Source: Protaetiibacter sp.
Lineage (GTDB): Bacteria; Actinomycetota; Actinomycetes; Actinomycetales; Microbacteriaceae
NCBI GenBank assembly: GCA_030150265.1
Contig: JASLGG010000009.1
Span: 30,928 to 94,927 of the forward strand
DNA: 64,000 nucleotides
Direction: 5' to 3'
Below, piece after piece: positions 53,208 to 61,647 of the stretch. The notes beneath the pieces are model-generated. The model made no database searches, had not been told where the DNA came from, and saw nothing but the letters and a program-made list of their open reading frames with translations. The position numbers and the translations under genes are program-made. Position 1 is the stretch's first letter, and each line of letters begins with the position of its first letter.

Positions 53208-54401
53208 TCATTCGGGGCGGATGCTGCGGGCGAGCTCCTGCTCGAGCCGCAGCAGATCGTCGGAGAGCCGCACGAAGGAGCGGTCGTCCGCGGCGCCCGT
53301 GGTGCGCAGCAGACCGTAGAGGCCCGCCGGATCGCGCCCGGTCGCCGCGGCGACGGCCGCCACGATCTCCTCGTCGGAGGCGGTGCGGGGGAGGCCCAGG
53401 ATGCGCGCGAGGCGGGCGAGCGTCGCGGCCCGCAGGGTGTGCAGCGCGTGGTCGCGCGCGCCGCCGCGCTCGTAGAGCCGTGCGCGCCCCTCCATGGTCT
53501 CGCTCGAGCGCACCTCGACCGGCAGGTCCTCGACGACGACGGGCCCCATCCGACGTCCGCGCCAGAGGGCCGCGGCGACGCCCACGAGCAGCAGCAGGAG
53601 CACGAGCGGCAGGTACCAGGCGGCCTGCCGCGAGGCGAGGCTGCCCGAGGGCTCGAAGGAGTAGTCGTCGACGTCGGGCTGGTACCAGACCAGCCGCGGC
53701 GTCGCGCCGAGCAGCCCGAGGGCGAGGGCCGCGTCGCCCTCGCGGGTCACCGTGTCGTTGCGAAGGAGGCCGGACGCGCCGAGCACGTACACCTCGCGGG
53801 TGGCGTTCGCGAGATGCACGAGCGAGTAGCCGTCCGCCCCGTCGGAGAAGCATCGCTCGGCGGTGGCGGGGGCGCGGTAGACGTCGCCGTCGGTCACGAT
53901 GGTGCCGGCGCGCTCGGCGGCGAGCAGCGCGCATCCGGCGGACGCCGTGCCGCCCCCGAAGCCCCCGTAGCGCACCTCGTGCGCGAGCGCGTCGAGCGCC
54001 TCGTCGGTCGGCTGCACGAGCACGAAGCGGTCGGCGAACGAGAGGAGCGCGCGGTACGCCTCCGGGGTCAGCACCCACCAGTCGTCGTCGACGAGCAGCG
54101 TGGTGTGCTCGGCCTGCCACATCGCGGCCTGCGTCTCGGTGAAGGAGTGCGTCACGACGAGCTCGACGCCCTGCGCGCGCAGCACCTGGGCGACCGCCAT
54201 GGCGCCGGCCGGCCTCGAGTCCTCGGGGGAGCGCTCGTGATCGCCCGTCTGGCCGGCGCGACCGGCGGCCCACACGGCGAGCACGCCGAGCAGCACGATC
54301 ACACCGAAGGCGATCCAGAGCAGCGCGATCCGCGTGCGGCGGCCGCGCGGGCCGGCAGCAGTGGCGGGCGCCGCCTCGGCGGCGGTGTCGAGTCGGGTCA
54401 T
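53208..54401 (-). CDS. DUF4350 domain membrane protein
   Basis: A 397-residue protein with two membrane segments: one at about 25-46 and another near 260-280. Between them lies an extracytoplasmic DUF4350 domain of about 200 residues (SPEDSRPAGAMAVAQVLRAQ near 58-77, VDDDWWVLTPEAY), which resembles a GATase/ABC-transporter-associated fold. A cytoplasmic tail of about 110 residues follows. The start overlaps the DUF4129 stop by four bases. Function is unknown; co-occurrence with MoxR, DUF58 and DUF4129 is conserved in actinobacteria. Confidence 0.88.
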   Translation of the reverse strand: MTRLDTAAEAAPATAAGPRGRRTRIALLWIAFGVIVLLGVLAVWAAGRAGQTGDHERSPEDSRPAGAMAVAQVLRAQGVELVVTHSFTETQAAMWQAEHTTLLVDDDWWVLTPEAYRALLSFADRFVLVQPTDEALDALAHEVRYGGFGGGTASAGCALLAAERAGTIVTDGDVYRAPATAERCFSDGADGYSLVHLANATREVYVLGASGLLRNDTVTREGDAALALGLLGATPRLVWYQPDVDDYSFEPSGSLASRQAAWYLPLVLLLLLVGVAAALWRGRRMGPVVVEDLPVEVRSSETMEGRARLYERGGARDHALHTLRAATLARLARILGLPRTASDEEIVAAVAAATGRDPAGLYGLLRTTGAADDRSFVRLSDDLLRLEQELARSIRPE

Positions 54402-55120
54402 GGCTCCACCCGCGCGAAGGGCTCGACGCCGGATGCGGGGGTCGGTGCCGCCTCGATCGTCTCGGCGAGCTGGGGGCGCGTGCGCTGCACCGCGGTGTCG
54501 AGGGCCACGAGGCTCTCGTAGCGCTCGCGGTCGCCCGGGTCGCCGAGGTAGCGCACCGCGTCGAAGTCATGGGCGGCGCCTTCGAGGGCCTGGGCGTGCT
54601 CGGGGAGCGGCACGGCGGCGCGGCGCGCGACGTCGTGCGCGGTGCTCCCCGGGAGCGTCGTGACGAGGGTGCGCTCGTGGAGGGCGCGCGCGATCGCGCG
54701 GAAGCGCTCGGCCATCGCCTCCGCGTAGCGCCCGGCGTGCGCGGCCGCGTCGGCGTCCCGGCGCATCGCGGCCGCGTCGCGGTGGTCGTCGGCCTCGAAG
54801 AGGTCGTCGCCGACCACGGCGCTGCGCCGCCGCATCCGGGGCACGCCGAACACGAGGAACGCGATCACGAGCACCGCGAGCCCGACGAGGACGAGCACCA
54901 GGATCCAGCCGGGGGCACTCTCCGCGCCGCCGAGCGAGCCGGTCAGCCGGTCGAGCCAGCGGAGGAGGTCGTCGATCCAGCTGGGCTGCGCGGCGGGCGC
55001 GCCCTGCTGGTACCTCGAGCGCTGCAGCTCCTCCTCGAGCAGGCGACGGGCCTCCTCGCGATCCGGGTCGAGCGGCGCGTCGGCGGGCAGCATCCGCAGC
55101 ACCGCCTCGCTCACCCCCAT
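54398..55120 (-). CDS. DUF4129 domain membrane protein
   Basis: A 240-residue protein with a charged N-terminal region, one hydrophobic helix at about 72-93, and a C-terminal DUF4129 domain that contains ERFRAIARALHERTLV and PGSTAHDVARRAA. DUF4129 is often found C-terminal to transglutaminase domains; here it stands alone. The ATG at 55120 overlaps the end of the preceding membrane-protein gene by 10 bases, and its own stop overlaps the DUF4350 start by four. The longer frame to 55777 is a shadow of the neighbour. Confidence 0.85.
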   Translation of the reverse strand: MGVSEAVLRMLPADAPLDPDREEARRLLEEELQRSRYQQGAPAAQPSWIDDLLRWLDRLTGSLGGAESAPGWILVLVLVGLAVLVIAFLVFGVPRMRRRSAVVGDDLFEADDHRDAAAMRRDADAAAHAGRYAEAMAERFRAIARALHERTLVTTLPGSTAHDVARRAAVPLPEHAQALEGAAHDFDAVRYLGDPGDRERYESLVALDTAVQRTRPQLAETIEAAPTPASGVEPFARVEP

Positions 55121-56223
55121 GCCGACCCCCGGACGTCGGCCGCCGGCTGAGGCAGCACGGATGCCGCCCCCACCTCCGCGGGGGGACGGTACGGGTCGGC
55201 CTCCTCGGGGTCGAAGCGCGTGCTCGGACGCCGGCGCTCCATGAAGCGCGCCAGCTCGAGGTCGAGTCCCTCGCGGCGCATCCGCAGGTCGAGGTAGAGG
55301 ATGGCGTCGGTCGCGGTCGTGACGACGAGTCCGATCGCCGCGATGACCGCCCCGACGATCGCCCGCACGACGTCGCCGGCCGCGGTGATGGCGAGCATGT
55401 CGCCCATGTCGCCGTTGCCCGCGAGCAGGCTCACGAGCCACGAGACGATGAGCTGCACCGGGATCCCGACGAGGGAGACGGCGAGCGCGATCATCGCCCA
55501 GCACAGGATGCGGATGCCGAGGACGCGCCAGAAGTTCCGCCGCGTGAGCCGCCACGAGCGCCGCAACGCCGCGCCGAGGCGCAGCCGCTCGACGACGATC
55601 GCCGAGGGGACGACGGCGAGCTTGGTGCCGAGCCAGGCCGCCAGCACCGCGGCGGCGGGGTAGAGCAGCACGCCGCCGAGCAGCCCGCCGAGCGGCATCG
55701 CGAGGTCGAGCGCGCCGAGCAGCGCCGCACCGAGCACGCCGAGCACGACAACGACCGCCACCACGATCGCGGCCCACGCGACGAGCGGGCCCCGAACCCC
55801 GCGGGTGCGCCGGCGGAGTCCACCGGGCGTGAGCCGGCGTCCGACCACGGCGTGCGACACGTCGGACGCCGACACGCCCTGCTGCAGGATGCCGGCGCCC
55901 TGGTCGAGCGCGACGGACACCACGACACCGATCGCCCCCGCGCCGAACCCGCTCAGCCAGCTGTAGAGCTCGACCGCCCCGGACGACCCTCCGACCGCCC
56001 CGACGAGAGGCTCGAGCAGCAGGCGGCTGAACCCCGTGGAGGCGAGCGCCGCGGTCACCGACAGCACGATCGCCGGGGCGAGCGTGACGGCGGGGTTGTG
56101 CCGCAGCGCGCGGAAGGCGCCGGCGAGGATCTGCCCGAGGGTCAGCGGGCGCAGCGGCACGAAGGGCTCGCGGGCGGGCGGGGTCCAGCTCGGCGCGGGG
56201 AACGCACCGGCGAACTCGCTCAC
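55111..56223 (-). CDS. Polytopic membrane protein (glycerophosphodiesterase membrane-domain-like)
   Basis: A 370-residue protein with six or more hydrophobic helices between about 40 and 325 and a Pro-rich N-terminus (PSWTPPAREPFVPLRPLTLG) that fits the membrane domain found fused to some glycerophosphoryl diester phosphodiesterases; no phosphodiesterase motif is present. It begins with GTG 56223 behind GGGGGA. It heads the minus-strand unit membrane protein-DUF4129-DUF4350-MoxR-DUF58 with overlapping or closely spaced genes. Function unknown; probably the membrane anchor of the MoxR-linked complex. Confidence 0.82.
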   Translation of the reverse strand: MSEFAGAFPAPSWTPPAREPFVPLRPLTLGQILAGAFRALRHNPAVTLAPAIVLSVTAALASTGFSRLLLEPLVGAVGGSSGAVELYSWLSGFGAGAIGVVVSVALDQGAGILQQGVSASDVSHAVVGRRLTPGGLRRRTRGVRGPLVAWAAIVVAVVVVLGVLGAALLGALDLAMPLGGLLGGVLLYPAAAVLAAWLGTKLAVVPSAIVVERLRLGAALRRSWRLTRRNFWRVLGIRILCWAMIALAVSLVGIPVQLIVSWLVSLLAGNGDMGDMLAITAAGDVVRAIVGAVIAAIGLVVTTATDAILYLDLRMRREGLDLELARFMERRRPSTRFDPEEADPYRPPAEVGAASVLPQPAADVRGSAWG

Positions 56224-56305
56224 ACCGTCCCCCTTCGCAGGCGCCGTCGTGGTGGTGACTTTCGCTTATGGTTCCACATCGCGGCGGAGTGCCGCGACGC
56301 CGCGG

Positions 56306-56602
56306 TCAGCGGACCGGGATGAGGCGCGGCGGGGGGCCTTCGAGCCGCGCGATCGCGATCTTCACCTCGGTGAGCTCGTCCACGACCCTGTCGATGCGGG
56401 TGTTCACCTCGGCGAAGCGAGTGTTTGTCTCGGCACGGTTCCCGTCGATACGGAGGTGCACGTCTCGGAGGCCCTGATCGATGCGCGCGTCCACCTCGGC
56501 GAAGCGGGTGTTCATGTGCTGGATCATCCACCCGAATCCACTGGCCAACGCGATCAGCATCGTCGCGAAACCGACGATGGTCGTGAGCATCTCCGTGGAC
56601 AC
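56306..56602 (-). CDS. Small membrane-anchored coiled-coil protein
   Basis: A 98-residue protein with one N-terminal hydrophobic helix (about 6-24) and a long helical tail with heptads and a near-repeat: HMNTRFAEVDARID and, after 25 residues, ETNTRFAEVNTRID. The GTG at 56602 has a perfect AGGAGG ribosome-binding site seven bases upstream, which fixes the start; the frame to 56653 is too long. It is oriented away from mtrA and lies between the membrane-protein operon and the mtrA leader. I do not recognise a family with a known role; it could form a membrane-tethered coiled-coil bundle. Confidence 0.75.
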   Translation of the reverse strand: MSTEMLTTIVGFATMLIALASGFGWMIQHMNTRFAEVDARIDQGLRDVHLRIDGNRAETNTRFAEVNTRIDRVVDELTEVKIAIARLEGPPPRLIPVR

Positions 56603-56786
56603 GTGCTGCCTCCTATTGTCGCGGTGGTCGGGTGCCGATACGAAGGGGTGCATCGCATCCTACGGGCGCCGTGACGGGGCGACGGTGCCGACATCCGACA
56701 TCCGGATGACGACGTCGCCCAGGCCTTGTGGAGGAGCGGATGGTGCCACCCAGCGCGCACAGCCCCCCGGATGCGCGGCGCACCAT

Positions 56787-56792
56787 TACCCT
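56787..56792 (+). promoter_or_regulatory. -10 box TACCCT of mtrA
   Basis: TACCCT in the 250-nt gap before mtrA gives a leader of about 53 nt with a GAGG ribosome-binding site next to the ATG at 56853. No clear -35 is seen. Confidence 0.45.
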
Positions 56793-56816
56793 GGGGGGAG
56801 CGAACCACCCGCACCC

Positions 56817-56833
56817 GCGGCCCGTGGGGCCGC
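56817..56833 (+). promoter_or_regulatory. Seven-pair hairpin in the mtrA leader
   Basis: GCGGCCC and GGGCCGC flank a GTG triloop, ending 19 nt before the mtrA start codon and 12 nt before its GAGG. The stem is perfect and nearly all G-C. It could set mRNA stability or ribosome access; it is too early for a terminator of the neighbouring gene, which runs the other way. Confidence 0.5.
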
Positions 56834-56852
56834 ACGGAACGAACCGAGGTCC

Positions 56853-57533
56853 ATGAACGCGCGCATTCTCGTGGTCGACGACGACCCGGCGATCGCCGAG
56901 ATGATCGGCATCATCCTCCACGGCGAGGACTACGATCCGGTGTTCGCCGCCGACGGCAAGGCCGCGATCGACGCCTTCCGCGCCGAGCGGCCCGACCTCG
57001 TGCTGCTCGACCTCATGCTGCCCGGCATGAGCGGCCTCGAGGTGTGCCGCACCGTGCGCGCGGAGAGCGGCGTGCCGATCATCATGCTCACCGCCAAGGG
57101 CGAGCCCACCGACGTCGTGCAGGGCCTCGAGTCGGGTGCCGACGACTACGTCGTGAAGCCGTTCAACCCCAAGGAGCTCGTGGCGCGCATCCGGGCCCGG
57201 CTGCGCCCCGCGCTGCCCGACACGGGCGAGCGCATCCAGGTCGGCGACCTCGTGATCGACGTGGCGGGTCACGAGGTGCGCCGCGGCGACGCGAAGATCA
57301 ACCTCACGCCGCTCGAGTTCCAGCTGCTGCTCGCGCTCGCCGCCAAGCCGCAGCAGGTGTTCACGCGCGAGATGCTGCTCGAGCAGGTGTGGGGCTACCA
57401 CTACAAGGCCGACACCCGTCTCGTGAACGTGCACGTGCAGCGCCTCCGGGCGAAGGTCGAGCACGACCCGGACAACCCGCGCATCGTCACCACCGTGCGG
57501 GGCGTCGGCTACCGCGCGGGCGCCGTCACCTAG
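56853..57533 (+). CDS. mtrA: MtrA response regulator
   Basis: A 226-residue OmpR/PhoB-family regulator. The receiver has the acidic pocket DDD (9-11), the phospho-acceptor Asp53 in LLDLMLPG, Thr80 and Lys102 in VVKPFNP. The winged-helix domain spans about 128-223 and ends with VTTVRGVGYRAG. Identity as MtrA rests on this sequence together with the mtrB-lpqB gene order. MtrA controls cell-wall homeostasis and division genes in actinobacteria. The ATG at 56853 has GAGG upstream. The sensor gene mtrB follows after 8 nt. Confidence 0.96.
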   Translation: MNARILVVDDDPAIAEMIGIILHGEDYDPVFAADGKAAIDAFRAERPDLVLLDLMLPGMSGLEVCRTVRAESGVPIIMLTAKGEPTDVVQGLESGADDYVVKPFNPKELVARIRARLRPALPDTGERIQVGDLVIDVAGHEVRRGDAKINLTPLEFQLLLALAAKPQQVFTREMLLEQVWGYHYKADTRLVNVHVQRLRAKVEHDPDNPRIVTTVRGVGYRAGAVT

Positions 57534-57541
57534 GCGACGCG

Positions 57542-59134
57542 GTGCGCTGGGACCTCCGCGAGGCGTGGACGCGCCTGGTCCGCCTGTGGCGCGGCTCGCT
57601 GCGGGTGCGCACCATCGCGATCACGGTGCTGCTCGCCGCCATCGCGGTCTCGGCGGTCGGCGTCGTCATCTCGGCGTCGGTGCGCAGCAACCTCTTCGAC
57701 TCGCGCCGCGACCAGGTGCTCGCCGTGTCGGGCAAGGCCATCGAGCAGGCTCAGCGGATGTTCACGACCGCCGCAGAGCTCGGCGACAGCGCCAACGTGC
57801 AGGCCACCGCGAACTCGGCGATCGACGCGGTGCAGCGCTCCAGCACGGCGAGCTACCTCGCACTGCTGCGCCTGCCGGGCCAGGACGCGACCCCGGGCTT
57901 CGTCAACAACCGGGCGAGCTTCGAGGACTTCGAGCGCCGCTTCGTGTCACCCGAGCTCAGCACCGCGGTGCGGGGCGGCGACGGGAGCGAGCTGGCCTGG
58001 CAGTCGGTGCCGATCGCCTCCTCCGCCGGTGTGCGCCCCGGGATCACGACGGGCGCCATCCTCGACACCTTCTCCGCCGGCCGCTACCAGCTCTACCTCG
58101 TCTACGACCTCTCGGACGTGCAGCAGACCCTCGACTTCGTGCAGTCGATCCTGGTGGCGGCGGGCCTCGTGCTCGTGCTGCTGTTCGGCGGCGTCGCCTA
58201 CCTCGTGGTGCGGCTCGTGGTCGAGCCGGTGCGGATCGCGGCCGACGCCTCGGAGAAGCTCGCCGCGGGCCAGCTCGAGGAGCGGCTGCCGGTGAAGGGC
58301 GACGACGAGCTCGCGACCCTCGCGCGCTCCTTCAACCGGATGGCCGACAGCCTGCAGAGCCAGATCCACCAGCTCGCCGACCTGTCGCGCGTGCAGCAGC
58401 GCTTCGTGTCGGATGTCTCCCACGAGCTGCGCACGCCGCTCACCACCATCCGCCTCGCCGGCGACGTGCTCTACGACCAGCGCGCCGACTTCCCGCCCAC
58501 GACGGCGCGCACCGCCGAGCTGCTGCACACCCAGATCGGGCGCTTCGAGGCCATGCTCGCCGACCTGCTCGAGATGAGCCGGTACGACGCCGGAGCGGTG
58601 CAGCTCGAGACCGACCCCACGAACCTCGTGCGGCTCGTCGAGGAGTCGATCGAGGCGGTCGAGCCGCTCGCGCACGAGAAGGGGAGCGAGATCCGGCTCG
58701 TGGCGCCGGGCGGCTACTTCGACGTCGACGTCGACAGCCGCCGCATCCGCCGCATCCTGCAGAACCTGCTCGGCAACGCGATCGACCACGGCGAGGCGAA
58801 GCCGATCGTCGTGTACGTCGACTCCGATCCGGATGCGGTGGCGATCGCGGTGCGCGACTATGGCGTGGGCATGTCGCAGGCCGACGTGGAGCGCGTGTTC
58901 GACCGCTTCTGGCGGGCCGACCCCTCGCGGCAGCGCACCACGGGCGGAACGGGACTCGGACTCGCGATCTCGCTCGAGGACGCCGCCGTGCACGGCGGGG
59001 AGCTCGCGGTGTGGTCGGAGCTCGGGGCGGGCAGCTGCTTCCGCCTCACCCTGCCGAGACGCCACGGCGAGCAGCTGAGCGGCCCGTCGCCGCTCGCGCT
59101 GCCGCCCGACCCCGATGCGGAGGCGACCGCATGA
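57542..59134 (+). CDS. mtrB: MtrB sensor histidine kinase
   Basis: A 530-residue membrane kinase. Helices at about 25-46 and 203-224 bracket an extracytoplasmic sensor of about 155 residues. A HAMP domain follows (about 224-280), then the DHp site DVSHELRTPL with His294, and the ATP-binding N box QNLLGNAIDHG and G boxes DYGVGMSQ and GGTGLGLAI. It phosphorylates MtrA; LpqB modulates it from outside. GTG 57542 is chosen because it gives the basic N-terminus WDLREAWTRLVRLWRGSLR before helix 1. The stop overlaps the lpqB start (ATGA). Confidence 0.96.
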   Translation: MRWDLREAWTRLVRLWRGSLRVRTIAITVLLAAIAVSAVGVVISASVRSNLFDSRRDQVLAVSGKAIEQAQRMFTTAAELGDSANVQATANSAIDAVQRSSTASYLALLRLPGQDATPGFVNNRASFEDFERRFVSPELSTAVRGGDGSELAWQSVPIASSAGVRPGITTGAILDTFSAGRYQLYLVYDLSDVQQTLDFVQSILVAAGLVLVLLFGGVAYLVVRLVVEPVRIAADASEKLAAGQLEERLPVKGDDELATLARSFNRMADSLQSQIHQLADLSRVQQRFVSDVSHELRTPLTTIRLAGDVLYDQRADFPPTTARTAELLHTQIGRFEAMLADLLEMSRYDAGAVQLETDPTNLVRLVEESIEAVEPLAHEKGSEIRLVAPGGYFDVDVDSRRIRRILQNLLGNAIDHGEAKPIVVYVDSDPDAVAIAVRDYGVGMSQADVERVFDRFWRADPSRQRTTGGTGLGLAISLEDAAVHGGELAVWSELGAGSCFRLTLPRRHGEQLSGPSPLALPPDPDAEATA

Positions 59135-60804
59135 TCCGCCGCATGCCGCGTGCCGCGGCCGTCGCGCTCGCCCTCGTCGTGGTGCTCGCGGGCTGTGCCG
59201 CGATCCCGACCGACGGAGGCGTTGGCACCTCGCCCGTGCACCTCGACGAGGGAGGTGACGACCTGCTGACGATCGCCGAGGGGCCGCAGCCGGGAGCGAG
59301 CCCGATGGAGTTGCTCGCGGGCTTCCTCGTGGCCCAGCGCGCACCCCAGAACAACTACTCGGTGGCCCGTGAGTATCTGACGCCGGAGTTCCGCTCCGTG
59401 TGGTCGCCGACCGCGCGCGTGCTCATCAGCGACTCGCGGATCGCGCCGCAGCAGCTCGCCGACGACGAGTTCGAGGTCTCGGTGAGCGTGCAGGCCGTCG
59501 TCACGCCGGCGGGCGCGTACTCGGAGCTGCAGCGCCCCGAGGCGCACGAGCTGCCCTACCGGTTCGAGCAGAACGACCAGGGGGAGTGGCGCATCTCCTT
59601 CGCCGAGGACGGGCTGCTGCTCTCGAACGCCGACTTCGGCACGAGCTTCGACCCCTTCTCGCTCTACTTCTACGATCCCGGCTTCACGGCCCTCGTGCCC
59701 GATGTGCGCTGGTTCCCGAAGACGACCTCTCAGGCCGACCGCATCGTCAAGGAGCTGCTCGCGGGGCCCTCGCCCTGGTACGGCAACGGGGTGCTGCTCA
59801 CCGCATTCCCCACCGGCACGACCCTCGACGCGGGCGTGTCGATCACGGCGGGCACCGCGACGGTCGATCTCTCCGGCAGCATCGCCTCGCAGGACCAGCC
59901 CGCCCGCTGGCGGATGCAGCGCCAGCTGCGGCAGAGCCTCATCGCGCTCAGCGAGGTGAGTGCCGTGCAGCTCAGCTCGGGCGGCTTCCCGATCGAGGTG
60001 GGCGACGGGCCGGAGCCCGAGACCGCGTTCCTCGTGCGCTCCGATCCGCTCGGCGTCGCGGCCGACGGGGGCTTCGGCTATCTGAGCCGGTCGGCCGTCG
60101 ACCCGGTGGGGGGTATCAGCCCCGCCGTCGAGTCGCTCGGCGCGCTCGGCGCGACCCTCGCGCGCGGGGGCCAGAGCGCGGCGGTGCGCAACGCCCGCGG
60201 GGCCTGGCTCGTGAAGGCGGGCGCCGATCCGCTCCTGCTCGACACCCGGCCCGGCGTCATCGACCCGAGCATCGACACGCAGGGCTACCTCTGGTCGGCG
60301 GTGGGGGCGGATGCCGACAGCATCGTCGCGATCGACGCGGCGGGCGGGCGGCATCCGCTCGCGGCCCCCAACCTCGACGGCGCGATCGTCGCGCTCGACG
60401 TCTCGCGCGACGGCACCCGGCTGCTCATCGCGACGCAGGGCGCGGGAGGCCCCGGTCTCACGGTCGCCGGCATCCTGCGCGGCGGCGACGGCGTGCCGAC
60501 GGGCCTCGGCGAGCCGCTGAGCCTCACGATCGCCGACGCGCCGCTGCTCGACGCCACCTGGGTCGACTCCTCCACGGTCGCCACGCTGTCCCGCGGCGCC
60601 GAGACGACCCGCATCGACACCTATCGCATCGGGGGCCGGCACGAGAGCCTCGGCCTGCTCGCCGGCGGGGTGCAGATCGTGGGCGGCAACCTCGCCGACG
60701 GCATCCGGGTGCGCGACGCCGACGGCGGCGTGTGGCGGCGCACCTCGAGCGGCGGGTGGCAGCCCACGGGCGTCGTCGCCTCCTTCCTGGCGACGCAGCA
60801 GTAG
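59131..60804 (+). CDS. lpqB: LpqB lipoprotein
   Basis: A 557-residue lipoprotein with signal sequence and lipobox LAGC at 19-22 (lipidated Cys22). A conserved N-terminal region, a GerMN-like domain (about 190-290) and a C-terminal beta-propeller (about 305-557, with repeated strand patterns such as VALDVSRDGTRLLIAT) follow. LpqB binds the external domain of MtrB and tunes the MtrAB system in actinobacteria. The ATG at 59131 overlaps the mtrB stop, so the three genes form one unit. Length and domain order are normal. Confidence 0.95.
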   Translation: MIRRMPRAAAVALALVVVLAGCAAIPTDGGVGTSPVHLDEGGDDLLTIAEGPQPGASPMELLAGFLVAQRAPQNNYSVAREYLTPEFRSVWSPTARVLISDSRIAPQQLADDEFEVSVSVQAVVTPAGAYSELQRPEAHELPYRFEQNDQGEWRISFAEDGLLLSNADFGTSFDPFSLYFYDPGFTALVPDVRWFPKTTSQADRIVKELLAGPSPWYGNGVLLTAFPTGTTLDAGVSITAGTATVDLSGSIASQDQPARWRMQRQLRQSLIALSEVSAVQLSSGGFPIEVGDGPEPETAFLVRSDPLGVAADGGFGYLSRSAVDPVGGISPAVESLGALGATLARGGQSAAVRNARGAWLVKAGADPLLLDTRPGVIDPSIDTQGYLWSAVGADADSIVAIDAAGGRHPLAAPNLDGAIVALDVSRDGTRLLIATQGAGGPGLTVAGILRGGDGVPTGLGEPLSLTIADAPLLDATWVDSSTVATLSRGAETTRIDTYRIGGRHESLGLLAGGVQIVGGNLADGIRVRDADGGVWRRTSSGGWQPTGVVASFLATQQ

Positions 60805-60849
60805 CATCCGTCCACATCCTCGGAAGGCGGGCGGCTGCGCCGATCCCGG

Positions 60850-61608
60850 ATGCGCGAGGCTCGCCCCGTGGACGGATGGCGGCACCTCGCGGAGGAGGCG
60901 CTGCTCGACGCGCTCGCCCTCGTGCTGCCGGTCGACTGCGCCGGATGCGGCGCCGAGGGCCGTGAGCTGTGCCGTGACTGCCGGGCGGGGCTCGCATCCG
61001 CACCGTTCGCCGTGCGCGCGGACGGCGGGCTCGTGGTGCACGCGGGGGCCGCGTACGGCGACCGGGTGCAGCGCGTCGTGCTCGCGCTCAAGGCCGGGCG
61101 CACCGCGCTCGCGGGGCCGCTCGCGGTGCTGCTGCGCGCCGCGCTCGCGGCGGCGGAGGCGGGGCCGGGCGTCGAGCTCTGCCCCGTGCCGTCGACCCGC
61201 GCCGCCCTGCGGGGACGCGGCTTCGACCCGGTGCTGCTCGTGCTGCGGCGCGCGGGACGGCGCCCGGCGCGCGTGCTCCGGGCCGCGCGACCGCACCGCA
61301 CGCAGAAGGGCCTCGGGCGTGCCGAGCGCGCCGCGAACCTGCGCGGGGTGCACCGCGCGCGCGGGCGTCTCGAGGGGCGGAGCTTCCTGCTCGTCGACGA
61401 CGTCGTGACCACGGGTGCCACGCTCGCGGAGGCGGCACGCGCCATCCGGGAGGCAGGCGGCACCGTGGTCGGGGGCGTCGCGATCGCGGCGACGCCGCTC
61501 CGAGCGCCTGCTGTGCGAGTTCGCATCGTGCGTTCAGCGGACACACGTGACAAGGTCCGCGGGTCGGGCTACGGTGGGCGAAAAGGCGCGAAGGAGACGA
61601 CCGCCTGA
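60850..61608 (+). CDS. comF: ComF-family phosphoribosyltransferase-like protein
   Basis: A 252-residue protein with an N-terminal CxxC...CxxC zinc site (DCAGC and LCRDC, about 31-46) and a C-terminal PRTase domain with the PRPP loop LLVDDVVTTGATL. HRTQKGLGRAER and CPVPSTRAALRGRGFD are ComF signatures. In competent bacteria ComF takes part in DNA uptake; in actinobacteria the gene is conserved between lpqB and hpf with unclear role. Start is ATG 60850; GTG 60868 is an alternative. Its last codons contain the hpf promoter. Confidence 0.9.
   Translation: MREARPVDGWRHLAEEALLDALALVLPVDCAGCGAEGRELCRDCRAGLASAPFAVRADGGLVVHAGAAYGDRVQRVVLALKAGRTALAGPLAVLLRAALAAAEAGPGVELCPVPSTRAALRGRGFDPVLLVLRRAGRRPARVLRAARPHRTQKGLGRAERAANLRGVHRARGRLEGRSFLLVDDVVTTGATLAEAARAIREAGGTVVGGVAIAATPLRAPAVRVRIVRSADTRDKVRGSGYGGRKGAKETTA
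61547..61575 (+). promoter_or_regulatory. hpf promoter GTGACA-N17-TACGGT
   Basis: A -35 GTGACA at 61547-61552 and a -10 TACGGT at 61570-61575 are separated by exactly 17 nt, the clearest two-box promoter I see in this window. It lies inside the 3' end of comF and yields a leader of about 66 nt for hpf. Confidence 0.65.
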
Positions 61609-61619
61609 TCCGCAGGCGG
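61601..61619 (+). promoter_or_regulatory. Hairpin at comF stop / hpf leader
   Basis: CCGCCTG (61601-61607) and CAGGCGG (61613-61619) form a perfect seven-pair stem with a five-base loop spanning the comF stop codon. It may slow or end comF transcription or structure the hpf leader; the hpf ribosome-binding site GGGAGG lies downstream of it. Confidence 0.5.
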
Positions 61620-61647
61620 CACTTCGAGCCGGATCAGGGAGGTCCCC

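Noticed and set aside
58858..61353. An 831-residue minus-strand frame opposite mtrB, lpqB and comF
   Set aside because: Antisense to three conserved genes in a known order; composition-driven shadow.
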